Positions 25,774-35,584 of a stretch of 64,000 nt of DNA are shown piece by piece. Origin of the DNA: Sphingomonas sp. ERG5 (GTDB taxonomy: Bacteria; Pseudomonadota; Alphaproteobacteria; Sphingomonadales; Sphingomonadaceae); NCBI RefSeq assembly GCF_000803065.1, contig NZ_JSXI01000018.1:1-64000 (forward strand), read 5' to 3'. A program made the translations under genes and the position numbers. The notes below the pieces were generated by a model. It was given only the letters and a program-made list of their open reading frames with translations, did not search any database and was not told the DNA's origin. Every line of letters starts with the position of its first letter. Position 1 is the first letter of the stretch.

Positions 25774-26298
25774 TTACCCGCCTGCGCGCGCCGCCTGTAC
25801 CGAAGTGCGAAGGTCGACCAGCTGGTCGGGCGAGAGCGCGCGTTTCGGGATAAAATGATACAGCTGGTCGTTGAGAAAGAAGATGAAAGCCGCCCGCCCC
25901 TCGGCCCAGGCATGATAATCCGTCCAGGCGATCATGCTTGTTCCGACATCGGACCTGGTGTCGGTGCCAGCGTCATCCCAGCGAAAGACGAAATCATGCT
26001 CCAGGGTGCGCTGCTGGCGAAAAAGCCGCGTCGCGCGGCGCGGTAGCAACGCATAGCTTATCAGCATGAGCATGGTCATGAGGATGAGGAAACCGGCCAT
26101 CATGCCGAAGACGAACAGCAGCCGGTAACCGAGACTGGAGTCATCCCAGGTAATGAGCACGCCGCCGAACGCCACAAGCGCCGTGATGATCGACAGGCGG
26201 ATGGAGAAGCGGGGCTTGCGCAAGGCGTGCATGTACCAGACACGCGCCGCTGCGATATAATCGTCGACATTAGGCCGAAAGCTGGTCTCTCCGGGCAT
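25774..26298 (-). CDS. YcxB-like membrane protein
   Basis: A 174-residue protein with a short cytosolic N-terminus and two membrane helices near 33-50 and 58-85 (RLSIITALVAFGGVLITW; LLFVFGMMAGFLILMTMLML). A C-terminal domain follows in which WTDYHAWAEGRAAFIFFL and YHFIPKRALSPDQLVDLR resemble the YcxB-like domain of unknown function. A GGAG site precedes the ATG. The gene is divergent from prs with 78 bp between starts. No function is known for this domain. Confidence 0.65.
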   Translation of the reverse strand: MPGETSFRPNVDDYIAAARVWYMHALRKPRFSIRLSIITALVAFGGVLITWDDSSLGYRLLFVFGMMAGFLILMTMLMLISYALLPRRATRLFRQQRTLEHDFVFRWDDAGTDTRSDVGTSMIAWTDYHAWAEGRAAFIFFLNDQLYHFIPKRALSPDQLVDLRTSVQAARAGG

Positions 26299-26376
26299 CG
26301 TCGCACTCCTGCCTTTCGATTTCTCTAGCTCGCCTCTAAGAGACGCTCAATCGGCGAGCAAAAAGGGCGGCCCAAA

Positions 26377-27312
26377 ATGAAGTTACTGACCGGCAATTCG
26401 AACCTGCCGCTGGCGCGCGACGTCGCCGCCTATCTCGAGATCGCACTGACCCAGGCGAGCGTGCGACGCTTCGCCGACGAGGAAGTGTTCGTCGAGATCC
26501 ATGAGAATGTGCGCGGCGAGGACGTCTTCGTGCTGCAATCGACCGGTTATCCGGCGAACGACAATCTGATGGAGCTGCTGATCTGCATCGATGCGCTGAA
26601 ACGCGCCTCGGCCAAGCGCATCACCGCCGTGGTGCCCTATTTCGGCTATGCCCGGCAGGACCGCAAACCCGGCCCGCGCACCCCGATCTCGGCCAAGCTG
26701 GTCGCCAATCTGATCACTGTCGCGGGCGCCGACCGCGTGCTCTCAGTCGATCTCCACGCCGGGCAGATCCAGGGGTTCTTCGATATTCCGACCGACAATC
26801 TCTACGGCGCGCCGGTGATGTCGGCGGACATTCTGACTCGGTTCGGGGACCGCAACCTGATGGTCGTCTCACCCGACGTGGGCGGCGTGGTGCGCGCCCG
26901 GGCGCTGGCCAAGCGGCTCAACAACGCGCCGCTGGCAATCGTCGACAAACGCCGCGAACGCGCCGGCGAATCCGAGGTGATGAACATCATCGGTGACGTC
27001 GAGGGGCGCTTCTGCATCCTGATCGACGATATCGTCGATTCGGCCGGCACCTTGTGCAATGCCGCCGCCGCGCTGAAGGAAGCTGGCGCAGAGGGCGTCG
27101 TCGCCTATGTCACGCATGGCGTGCTGTCGGGCGGTGCCGTCGCGCGGGTCGAGGGATCGGCGCTTGAGGAACTGGTGATCACCGATTCGATCGGTAGCCA
27201 TGACGTGATCAAGGACGCCAAGCGCATCCGCCATCTGACCATCGCCCCGCTCCTCGGCGAGGCGATCAAGCGGATCGCGGACGAAAGCTCGGTGTCGTCG
27301 CTGTTCGATTGA
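26377..27312 (+). CDS. prs: Ribose-phosphate pyrophosphokinase
   Basis: Prs makes PRPP from ribose 5-phosphate and ATP, feeding purine, pyrimidine, histidine and NAD synthesis. The 311-residue protein has [20 protein letters not shown] near 88-107, the metal/ATP site [14 protein letters not shown], and the flexible loop region [10 protein letters not shown]. The PRPP-binding motif is [11 protein letters not shown]. All the residues I can check are intact. It is single, with a 9-bp hairpin beyond the stop. Confidence 0.96.
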   Translation: MKLLTGNSNLPLARDVAAYLEIALTQASVRRFADEEVFVEIHENVRGEDVFVLQSTGYPANDNLMELLICIDALKRASAKRITAVVPYFGYARQDRKPGPRTPISAKLVANLITVAGADRVLSVDLHAGQIQGFFDIPTDNLYGAPVMSADILTRFGDRNLMVVSPDVGGVVRARALAKRLNNAPLAIVDKRRERAGESEVMNIIGDVEGRFCILIDDIVDSAGTLCNAAAALKEAGAEGVVAYVTHGVLSGGAVARVEGSALEELVITDSIGSHDVIKDAKRIRHLTIAPLLGEAIKRIADESSVSSLFD

Positions 27313-27338
27313 GCCGCGTCATATCGTAGAGATCCCAC

Positions 27339-27359
27339 CTCCGTTCGGTTCGAGCGGAG
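27339..27359. terminator. Hairpin between prs and the TSUP gene
   Basis: Arms CTCCGTTCG (27339-27347) and CGAGCGGAG (27351-27359) form a 9-bp stem with one G-T wobble and a GTT loop. It lies in the 52-bp gap between two convergent stops and could serve both. Confidence 0.6.
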
Positions 27360-27364
27360 AGAGA

Positions 27365-28114
27365 TCAGGTCAGCGCATCCCAGATGAGCTTCACCCCGAC
27401 CAGCATCATCAGCGCATAGATCGCGCTGTAGAAGCGGTCGGGCGCGACACGGCGAACCAACCACACGCCGGCCAACGTGGAGGCGATCGCCACCGGCAGC
27501 AACAGCCCCGCCACGACGAGATTGTCATGGCTGAACTGGCCCAGCGCCCAATAGGCCGGCACCTTCGCCCAATTGACCGCAGCGAAGAAGATCGCGGTCG
27601 TGCCAATCAGCACGTCGCGGTCGAACCGGCGCGGCAACACCCAGACCTGGAATGGCGGCTGCCCGGCATGGGCGATCTGGCTGGTGAAGCCCGAAGCGAC
27701 GCCGCACAGCATCCCGACCCAACCAGGCGAGCGGGACGAGGCGCGAAGCGTGCCACCCCGCTCGACCCACAGCCGATAGCCGCCGAACAGCAGCGAGATC
27801 GCGCCGACCAGCCCGAGCACTGCGTCGGCCGACACCTGCGCGGCGAACAGATAGCCAAGGCAGATACCGATCGCCGCACCCGGCAACATCCAGGCCAGCA
27901 CATAGCCGTCCCAGCTTTTGCGAAACGCCCACAAGCTCACCACGTCCTGCACGATCAGGATCGGCAACAGGATCGCCGCCGCACGCACCGGCGAGATCGC
28001 CAGCGCCATGATCGGCAGCGACAGGGCGCCCATGCCGGCAAACCCGCCCTTGGACAGGCCGAGCAGAATCACGGCCGGCACCGCGAGCGCGAAGAACCAG
28101 GCGCTTTCGGTCAA
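27365..28114 (-). CDS. TauE/SafE (TSUP) family permease
   Basis: A 249-residue membrane protein of about eight helices in two repeats. Each repeat opens with a glycine-rich stretch (LLGLSKGGFAGMGALSLPIM; LCGVASGFTSQIAHAGQPPF), as in the TauE/SafE family. These permeases move sulfite, sulfoacetate, taurine-derived or other organosulfur anions. The start overlaps the stop of no gene, but its 5' end overlaps the crtZ stop (ATGA), so the two are cotranscribed. There is no metabolic link I know of between them. Confidence 0.87.
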   Translation of the reverse strand: MTESAWFFALAVPAVILLGLSKGGFAGMGALSLPIMALAISPVRAAAILLPILIVQDVVSLWAFRKSWDGYVLAWMLPGAAIGICLGYLFAAQVSADAVLGLVGAISLLFGGYRLWVERGGTLRASSRSPGWVGMLCGVASGFTSQIAHAGQPPFQVWVLPRRFDRDVLIGTTAIFFAAVNWAKVPAYWALGQFSHDNLVVAGLLLPVAIASTLAGVWLVRRVAPDRFYSAIYALMMLVGVKLIWDALT

Positions 28115-28632
28115 TCGACGGGAACGGTGTCCGGCCGCCCGGCGGGCGCGCGGACCCCGGCATGCTGACGGCGCTTGAGTTCGGCCTTCAGCACTTCCGG
28201 TTTCGGCGCCCAGAGGAAACCGAAGCTGACCGTGCCGGCCTTGGTCTCGACGACATGGTGGAGCCGGTGCGCCTGGATGATGCGCTTCATATAGGATGAC
28301 TTGGGCAAGTAGCGCGTCGCGATACGGCGATGGACGATGACGTCATGGAAGCCGAAATAGATCGCACCGTACCCAGCGATGCCCGCCCCGATCCAGATGA
28401 AGCCGGGCCACCAGCCAAGCTGTGCGCCGCCGAGCAGCAGCACGAATGACGGGATGGCGAAAATCACCGCATAAAGATCATTCAGCTCCCAATTGCCGGT
28501 GCGCGGGCGATGATGGCTTTCGTGCAGGAACCAGCCGACGCCGTGCATCACCCAGCGATGCGCGACATAGGCGACGACTTCCATCACGAGGATCGTCGCG
28601 AAAAATAGCGGCAGGCCGGTTGTCCAATGCAT
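28111..28632 (-). CDS. crtZ: Beta-carotene hydroxylase CrtZ
   Basis: CrtZ adds 3-hydroxyl groups to beta-ionone rings, giving zeaxanthin and related xanthophylls. The 173-residue membrane di-iron enzyme has the histidine clusters HRWVMH, HESHH, the FHDVIVH region, and AHRLHH, in the order and spacing of the family. Membrane helices lie near 5-25 and 50-95. Yellow hydroxylated carotenoids are typical of Sphingomonas. No other carotenoid gene is in the window. A distant alternative is a sterol/fatty-acid desaturase-type hydroxylase, but the spacing favours CrtZ. Confidence 0.88.
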   Translation of the reverse strand: MHWTTGLPLFFATILVMEVVAYVAHRWVMHGVGWFLHESHHRPRTGNWELNDLYAVIFAIPSFVLLLGGAQLGWWPGFIWIGAGIAGYGAIYFGFHDVIVHRRIATRYLPKSSYMKRIIQAHRLHHVVETKAGTVSFGFLWAPKPEVLKAELKRRQHAGVRAPAGRPDTVPVD

Positions 28633-28676
28633 GCCGCGCGATATAGCGGGCGCCCCGAATGATTGCGAGGCCGTCG

Positions 28677-28991
28677 ATGCGCCATCCGTTGCTGCTCTCC
28701 ACGCTGCTGCTTCCAGCCCTGGCCCTCGCCGCCTGTTCGACGCCGGAGACGCTGACCCGTGATGGCCTGATCAAGGCCGGAGTCCCTGCGCCGATCGCGA
28801 AATGCATGGCGGGGCGCATGGTCGATCGGCTGTCGGTCCTCCAGCTTCGACGCCTGTCGGGCCTGGGCAAGGCGAAGCAATCGCGCGATCTCGAACAGTT
28901 CCTCTATCGGGCGCGCTCGCTCAACGATCCGGAGATCGTCCGCGTGACCACCAGTTCCGCGGCGCTTTGTGCCGTCGGGCTCGGAGACTGA
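28677..28991 (+). CDS. Small hypothetical lipoprotein
   Basis: A 104-residue protein with a lipoprotein signal: MRHPLLLSTLLLPALALAAC, lipobox LAAC with Cys20. The mature part is helical and ends ALCAVGLGD; two further cysteines (in IAKCMAGRM and LCAV) could form a disulfide. I chose the ATG at 28677, which gives a clean signal peptide; an ATG at 28659 is also in frame. The gene is divergent from crtZ. The family is not known to me. Confidence 0.7.
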   Translation: MRHPLLLSTLLLPALALAACSTPETLTRDGLIKAGVPAPIAKCMAGRMVDRLSVLQLRRLSGLGKAKQSRDLEQFLYRARSLNDPEIVRVTTSSAALCAVGLGD

Positions 28992-29104
28992 TCCGCAGGG
29001 CTCATGCCGTAGCCAAGGGGTGGATTCGTCTCCCACCCTGTGCTTAAGGCCCCATGCAACATTGATTTTGCCACATCAGATTTTCGAAAGGCGCTGACGG
29101 CCCC

Positions 29105-30304
<1,200 letters not shown>

Positions 30305-30347
30305 CTTTTCCTCCCCAGGAACGGAACAGGAAGACGGAGAAGTTGCA

Positions 30348-31094
30348 ATGAAGGTGCTGGTGCCGGTCAAGCGCGTGCTTGATTACAATGTGAAACCCCG
30401 CGTGAAAGCGGACGGGACGGGCGTCGATCTGGCGAACGTCAAGATGAGCATGAACCCGTTCGACGAGATCGCAGTCGAAGAGGCGATCCGCCTGAAGGAC
30501 AAGGGTGTCACCGAGATCGTCGTGGTGTCGATCGGCGAGCAAAAGGCGCAGGAAACGCTGCGCACCGCGCTCGCCATGGGCGCCGACCGCGCGATCCTGA
30601 TCGTGTCGGAAGAGAAGGTCGAGCCGCTCGGCGTGGCCAAGCTGCTCGCCAAGATCGTCGAGGAAGAAAAGCCCGACCTGGTGATCCTCGGCAAGCAGGC
30701 GATCGACGACGACAATAACCAGACCGGCCAGATGCTCGCCGGCCTGCTTGGCGTCGGCCAGGCGACCTTCGCGTCGAAGGTCGAGCTCGCATCGGACAGC
30801 GTCACGGTGACGCGCGAAGTCGATGGCGGGTCGGAGACCGAGAAGCTCTCACTCCCTGCGATCATCACCACCGATCTGCGCCTCAACGAGCCGCGCTATG
30901 CGTCGCTGCCCAACATCATGAAGGCCAAGTCCAAGCCGCTCGCGCAGAAGACCCCGGCCGATTATGGCGTCGATGTTTCTCCGCGCCTGACCACGCTGAA
31001 AGTGGTCGAGCCCGCCAAGCGCACCGCCGGCGTCAAGGTCGCCGATGTCGATGAACTGGTCGCTAAACTCAAGGCGATGGGAGTCGCGAAATGA
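30348..31094 (+). CDS. etfB: Electron transfer flavoprotein beta subunit
   Basis: EtfB pairs with EtfA to carry electrons from acyl-CoA dehydrogenases to ETF:ubiquinone oxidoreductase. The 248-residue protein starts [19 protein letters not shown] and has the AMP/FAD-binding fold. The signature region [24 protein letters not shown] and [20 protein letters not shown] are family motifs. A GGAAGACGGAGAAG ribosome site precedes the ATG at 30348. It overlaps etfA (ATGA). Confidence 0.96.
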   Translation: MKVLVPVKRVLDYNVKPRVKADGTGVDLANVKMSMNPFDEIAVEEAIRLKDKGVTEIVVVSIGEQKAQETLRTALAMGADRAILIVSEEKVEPLGVAKLLAKIVEEEKPDLVILGKQAIDDDNNQTGQMLAGLLGVGQATFASKVELASDSVTVTREVDGGSETEKLSLPAIITTDLRLNEPRYASLPNIMKAKSKPLAQKTPADYGVDVSPRLTTLKVVEPAKRTAGVKVADVDELVAKLKAMGVAK

Positions 31095-32020
31095 AGACGC
31101 TCGTCTGGGTCGAACATGACGGCAAGGTCGTCAAGGATGCCACGCTGGCCGTGGTCACCGCCGCCTCGAAGCTCGGCGACGTTCATCTGCTCGTCGCCGG
31201 TTCTGGCGTCGATGCGGTGGCCGCCGAAGCCGCCAAGATCGCCGGCGTGGGCAAGGTCCATGTCGCCGATGACGCGGCCTATGCCCATGCGCTGGCCGAG
31301 AATGTCGCGCCTTTGGTCGTGTCGCTGATGGGCGATCATGACGCGTTCCTCGTGCCTGCCACGTCGAACGGCAAGAACATCGCGCCGCGTGTCGCCGCCC
31401 TGCTCGACGTGATGCAGATCAGCGACATCCTGTCGGTCGAGAGCGAGGATACTTTCACGCGCCCGATCTATGCCGGCAACGCGATCGCCACGGTGCAGAC
31501 CAAGGACGCGAAGAAGGTCATTTCGGTACGCGGCACCGCGTTTGAAAAGGCCGCGACCTCGGGTGGGTCGGGCACGATCGAGGCGGTCGCATCGACCGGT
31601 GAGAAGGGCCTGTCGACCTATGTCGGCAGCGAGATCGCCAAGTCGGAGCGTCCCGAACTGACCAGCGCGAAGATCATCGTGTCGGGTGGCCGCGCGCTGC
31701 AGAATTCGGAAAACTTCCATTCGATCATCGAACCGCTCGCCGACAAGCTTGGCGCGGGTGTCGGCGCGTCGCGTGCCGCGGTCGACGCTGGTTATGTCCC
31801 GAACGACTATCAGGTCGGCCAGACCGGCAAGATCGTCGCCCCGGAAGTCTATATCGCGATCGGCATTTCCGGCGCGATCCAGCATCTCGCGGGCATGAAG
31901 GATTCGAAGACGATCATCGCGATCAACAAGGACGAGGACGCACCGATCTTCCAGGTCGCGGACATCGGCCTGGTCGGCGACCTGTTCAAGATCGTACCGG
32001 AGCTGACCGAAAAGCTCTGA
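31091..32020 (+). CDS. etfA: Electron transfer flavoprotein alpha subunit
   Basis: EtfA holds the redox FAD of the heterodimer. The 309-residue protein has the N-terminal domain [18 protein letters not shown]. The C-terminal FAD domain contains [32 protein letters not shown] and [31 protein letters not shown] motifs, all intact. It is translationally coupled to etfB. Its likely clients in this window are the acyl-CoA dehydrogenase at 35585 and others elsewhere. Confidence 0.96.
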   Translation: MKTLVWVEHDGKVVKDATLAVVTAASKLGDVHLLVAGSGVDAVAAEAAKIAGVGKVHVADDAAYAHALAENVAPLVVSLMGDHDAFLVPATSNGKNIAPRVAALLDVMQISDILSVESEDTFTRPIYAGNAIATVQTKDAKKVISVRGTAFEKAATSGGSGTIEAVASTGEKGLSTYVGSEIAKSERPELTSAKIIVSGGRALQNSENFHSIIEPLADKLGAGVGASRAAVDAGYVPNDYQVGQTGKIVAPEVYIAIGISGAIQHLAGMKDSKTIIAINKDEDAPIFQVADIGLVGDLFKIVPELTEKL

Positions 32021-32023
32021 TCC

Positions 32024-32710
32024 TTGGATTCGACGCTCGAACAAAATGGGGCGGTGCGACTGAGTCGCGCCGCCCTTTCGATTCTGGGCGTGCTCGACGA
32101 TCTGGCGAATCGCCAGCCACGGGACCGTGCGGGGATCAGGTTGCGGGGGATCGCAGCGCTCACACCGCTGGTGACGAAGGACGGGCCGCTCGGCGCGCTC
32201 GCCGCCCAGGAACTCGGCAACGGATGCCGGCCGGTACGTGCGATCCTGTTCGACAAGACGGAAGCGGCCAACTGGGCGCTGGGCTGGCATCAGGATCGCA
32301 CGATCGTCGTGCGCGAGCGGCATGAAACGCCGGGGTTCGGGCCATGGACGATCAAGGCCGGGATGATCCATGTCGCGCCACCGGCCGATCTTCTCGCCGG
32401 CATGGTGACGATGCGCGTGCATCTCGACGATGTGCCGGCGGACAATGCGCCACTGCTGATCGCGCCAGGGTCGCATCAGCTGGGCCGAATCGCGGAAGCG
32501 GAGATCGACCGCGTGGCGGCACGGTGCGGCACGATTGCGTGCCTGGCCGAGCGGGGTGATGTGTGGCTGTACGCGACGCTGATCCTGCATGCGTCGGCGG
32601 CGGCAGCCCGACCGGCACGACGCCGCGTGCTGCAAATCGACTTTGCCGCGAACGACCTGCCCGGTGAGCTCGAATGGCTCGGACTCCGCGGCGGCGATGC
32701 CGCGCCGTAG
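32024..32710 (+). CDS. Phytanoyl-CoA dioxygenase-family (PhyH) protein
   Basis: A 228-residue Fe(II)/2-oxoglutarate oxygenase. The iron triad is visible: His89-x-Asp91 in GWHQDRT and His189 in LILHAS, with the 2-oxoglutarate Arg probably in the RPARRR run shortly after. The start is a TTG at 32024, 3 bases after the etfA stop; a GTG ten codons on is an alternative. Its place right behind etfBA suggests cotranscription. PhyH proteins hydroxylate very different small molecules, and nothing here fixes the substrate. It ends the transcription unit. Confidence 0.82.
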   Translation: MDSTLEQNGAVRLSRAALSILGVLDDLANRQPRDRAGIRLRGIAALTPLVTKDGPLGALAAQELGNGCRPVRAILFDKTEAANWALGWHQDRTIVVRERHETPGFGPWTIKAGMIHVAPPADLLAGMVTMRVHLDDVPADNAPLLIAPGSHQLGRIAEAEIDRVAARCGTIACLAERGDVWLYATLILHASAAAARPARRRVLQIDFAANDLPGELEWLGLRGGDAAP

Positions 32711-32718
32711 CGCCGATT

Positions 32719-32841
32719 TTCCCGCAGCTGCGGGAGGTGCTGCGGGAAAATGCCTTTTTGAGCGTTCTGCGGGAATCTGCGGGAAAAGCTGCGGGAATTT
32801 TGATGGATCCGCACGGGAGTTTTTCCGCTGCGCTGCGGGAA
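32719..32841. repeat. Intergenic word array B (TGCGGGAA)
   Basis: This fills the start of a 404-bp gap between convergent genes. TGCGGGAA occurs at 32741, 32768, 32778, 32790 and 32834; a TGCGGGAG at 32729 and an inverted TTCCCGCA at 32719 face each other as a hairpin. That is seven copies in 123 bp, several in the longer form GCTGCGGGAA; looser CACGGGAG and AACGGGAA forms lie between. Spacings are 10, 12, 27, 10, 12 and 44. The rest of the gap (32874-33071) has only a 12-bp palindrome ATCATCGATGAT near 33031. Confidence 0.8.
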
Positions 32842-32860
32842 TAACGGGAAATGGCGGTGA

Positions 32861-32873
32861 TCTGGTCATGTCA
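32861..32873 (+). other. 13-bp tag TCTGGTCATGTCA after array B
   Basis: The same 13-mer lies after array C (45555-45567), 20 bp here and 23 bp there from the last word copy, in the same orientation, with GGCGG..TGAT just before it in both. Its ATG (32868) opens a 29-codon frame, MSGSGFARFKWFAERGL and on, ending at 32957. The array C tag opens a similar tiny frame. Whether it is translated is open. Confidence 0.55.
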
Positions 32874-33071
32874 GGCTCGGGCTTTGCTCGATTCAAATGG
32901 TTTGCCGAACGAGGCTTAACCCGACGCGGAGGGCGCGCGCCGGAAACCCGGACATGACACTTGCGGGGACATAACTGAATCGAGCCGACCCCGGGGAGAT
33001 TGAGCGAGATTTTTGAATGAGTTATCCATCATCGATGATTTGACTATACCATGCGTTCACCCGCCTCACCT

Positions 33072-33102
33072 GGCCGTTCCCCCGGTGGGCAGGAGAACGG
33101 CC
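33072..33102. terminator. Hairpin after the TonB-dependent receptor
   Basis: Perfect arms GGCCGTTC (33072-33079) and GAACGGCC (33095-33102) with a 15-base loop, 12 bp beyond the receptor stop on the minus strand. Confidence 0.6.
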
Positions 33103-33114
33103 ATGATCCGTCGA

Positions 33115-35391
33115 TCAGAATTTCGCCGACAATTGCACCCCGTACAGGCGCGGTTCGGCGGGGATGTAGGTGGGAATGCCGAACGCGCCGCCCGTGTTGC
33201 CCGCATCGAGCAGATAATCCTTGTTGAACAGGTTGCGGGCGAAGCCGACCAGTTCGAACCGGTCGGCGGCATCGCCGCCAAAGCCGATCCCGGCACGCAC
33301 ATTGACCAGCGTGACCGGGCCCTGCTCGACCGCAGGCGTGTTGGGGATTTCGAAGAAGATACTGCTGCGATAGGTGATCGTCGGAGTCGCGAACAAGCGC
33401 AGGCCATGGCCGATCGGCGTATCGATGGTGATGCCGCCCGATGCCTGAACGTCAGGCTGGAGGCGGAATTTCGCACCGCTGAATCCGGGCGCCGTGGTCG
33501 CCTTGCGGTCGATACCGCCATCGATATAGCCGATATTGGCGAAGGCACTGAACCATTTGACCGGGCGAATGGTGATTTCCGCTTCGATGCCCTTGTTGGT
33601 GGCAGTTCCCGCACTCTTGGTGATGGTCCGGGCGCCGTCGTTCACGCTGACCTGAAAATTGTCATAGGTCATGTAATAGGCGCCGATCGAGCCCGAGACG
33701 ATGCCCGCCGATCCCTTCAGCCCAACCTCGTAATTCCAGACGATCTCCGCCGCGACCGGCGTGAACGCGGCAATCGGCCCCGTCGCCGTTGACGCCGCGC
33801 CGAGTTGCACGGTCGCCGAGCGGCGGCCTTTCGACACCGTGGCATAAGCGTTCACCTTGTCCGACAGGCGGTACAAAGCGTTGAAGCGTGGCAGGACGGC
33901 CGCAAAACTGTCTTCGGCGCGGAAGGTCTTGCCGCCGGTATCGACCTGGCCCGGAATGAGCGACGCGCCGCCGGTGATCACTGAACGCGGGACGCGTGCG
34001 AAAAAGCCCGACTGGCGCTGTTCGATCAGCAGCCGCACGCCGGCGGTCAGTTCGAGCCGCGGGGTCGGGGTGAACGTGCCGTCGGCAAACACCGAATAGC
34101 TGTCGTTGATGCCAGAATTCTGGAACACCGAGCTGTAGGGCACCGGCGTCCCCGCCGCCGCCGGGACGGTACCATTGGCGGCAACGCAGCGCGACCGAGT
34201 CGCGGGAGTGGTTTGGGCACATGTCAGAAATACCCGCTCATCGGCGGAGAAAGGCACGTTCTGCAGGCTGTTTTCATGGAAGAAGTTGAAGCCGAACGAG
34301 CCACGGAACCGGTCACCGGTATAAGCGAAACGCGTTTCATGGTTGAACTGGTCGCCCTTGGCGCCTTCGGCGAATTCGAGATACCAGGCGGCCGAGCCAT
34401 CGGCGTCGAACACTTCAAGCGAATCGAATTTGCGATAGGCATTGACCATGGTCACCGACCAGTCGTCGGCAAAATTGTAGCTGAGCGTCAGATTGGCGTC
34501 ATAGACATCGCGCTTCAGTCCAAGCTTCGCCGCGCCGAGCGCCTGGCGCGAGAGCGGCGATCCACCGAGATAGGCATCGCCGAACGGATTGCCCGGACCC
34601 GATGAGGTGGGCAGAGCACGCGAGACGAACGCAGTGCCGGGATTGCGCTGCCGGTCATAGGTCAGGATCAGGTCGGCGGTGACATCCTCGGTCGGCGTGA
34701 AGCGCAGCGATCCGCGCACGCCAAGCTGGTTCTGGCCGTTGAGATCATCCTGATTGGGGGCGAGATTGTTCACATAGCCGTCGCGCTTCTTGAACGCGAA
34801 CGCGATGCGGCCGGCGATCTTGTCCGACCCGAGATTGATGTGGCCGGCAAGCAGGCGCTGGTCGAAATTGCCGATCCCGCCGGTCAGTTCGCCCGAAAAC
34901 CCCTCTTTCGGACGCGCCGAGATGATGCTGATCGCACCGACCGCCGAAGCGGTACCGAACAGAGTCGCCTGCGGCCCCTTGATCACTTCGATCCGCTCGA
35001 CATCGTAAATGTCCTGGTACGAGCCGCGCGAGCGCGAGATGTCGACGCCGTTATAATAAAGCGTGACGCGCGCCGCCTGCTGCGCCGAGCCCGAATCCGA
35101 TGTGATGCCGCGAATGACGATGCCGGGATTATTCGCGCTCTGCTCCTGGATGTTGAGCCCGGGGACGAAGAAAGCCAGTTCGTCGAGATCGGAAACGCCG
35201 AGCTGTTTCATCCGCTCGCCGGTCACCGCGCTCAGCGTGATCGGCACATCGACTCCCTTCTCGCTGCGCTTCTGCGCGGTCACGACGATGTCGTTCTCGT
35301 CAATCTCAGGGGGTGTTTCCTGCACCTGTGCCATGGCGGGCAGCGCCGCGACCGAGGCGAGCAGAAAGGCGAGTGTAGATGTGATGCGCAT
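33115..35391 (-). CDS. TonB-dependent outer-membrane receptor
   Basis: A 758-residue receptor. The signal peptide is MRITSTLAFLLASVAALPAMA. A short TonB-box-like start ENDIVVTAQKR is followed by the plug domain (RMKQLGVSDLDELAFFVPGL, GIVIRGI) and then a 22-strand type barrel ending YGVQLSAKF with the usual C-terminal Phe. I chose the ATG at 35391, since it gives the signal peptide directly. The receptor resembles the large iron-complex/pesticin-like group of sphingomonads, but the ligand cannot be told. It is divergent from the acyl-CoA dehydrogenase, which might hint at uptake of a hydrophobic carbon source. Confidence 0.93.
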   Translation of the reverse strand: MRITSTLAFLLASVAALPAMAQVQETPPEIDENDIVVTAQKRSEKGVDVPITLSAVTGERMKQLGVSDLDELAFFVPGLNIQEQSANNPGIVIRGITSDSGSAQQAARVTLYYNGVDISRSRGSYQDIYDVERIEVIKGPQATLFGTASAVGAISIISARPKEGFSGELTGGIGNFDQRLLAGHINLGSDKIAGRIAFAFKKRDGYVNNLAPNQDDLNGQNQLGVRGSLRFTPTEDVTADLILTYDRQRNPGTAFVSRALPTSSGPGNPFGDAYLGGSPLSRQALGAAKLGLKRDVYDANLTLSYNFADDWSVTMVNAYRKFDSLEVFDADGSAAWYLEFAEGAKGDQFNHETRFAYTGDRFRGSFGFNFFHENSLQNVPFSADERVFLTCAQTTPATRSRCVAANGTVPAAAGTPVPYSSVFQNSGINDSYSVFADGTFTPTPRLELTAGVRLLIEQRQSGFFARVPRSVITGGASLIPGQVDTGGKTFRAEDSFAAVLPRFNALYRLSDKVNAYATVSKGRRSATVQLGAASTATGPIAAFTPVAAEIVWNYEVGLKGSAGIVSGSIGAYYMTYDNFQVSVNDGARTITKSAGTATNKGIEAEITIRPVKWFSAFANIGYIDGGIDRKATTAPGFSGAKFRLQPDVQASGGITIDTPIGHGLRLFATPTITYRSSIFFEIPNTPAVEQGPVTLVNVRAGIGFGGDAADRFELVGFARNLFNKDYLLDAGNTGGAFGIPTYIPAEPRLYGVQLSAKF

Positions 35392-35584
35392 GAATAAGCC
35401 CCAATTGAAGTACAAAACGCCTTCGCGGGTGCAGCATGGTCGTGACGCGAACATTACCGTTCCGCGTCAGTTTGGATTTCATCGCGACCGCTGGTCTGGT
35501 CACGCAGACTCCCGCCGGGTACGACGATCACGCCGCCGCCGGCTCGGCGCCGATCACTCTCCCGGTCTGGGCAGGACGATAGCG

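Noticed and set aside
28992..29104. A tRNA-like GGTGGATTCG segment
   Set aside because: It forms a small hairpin (GGGTG/CACCC) but no cloverleaf. No tRNA T-loop with a matching acceptor stem was found in any gap I checked.
30962..32896. An open frame of 644 codons antisense to etfA and the PhyH gene
   Set aside because: It spans two well-supported genes and the repeat array, and has no recognisable domain.
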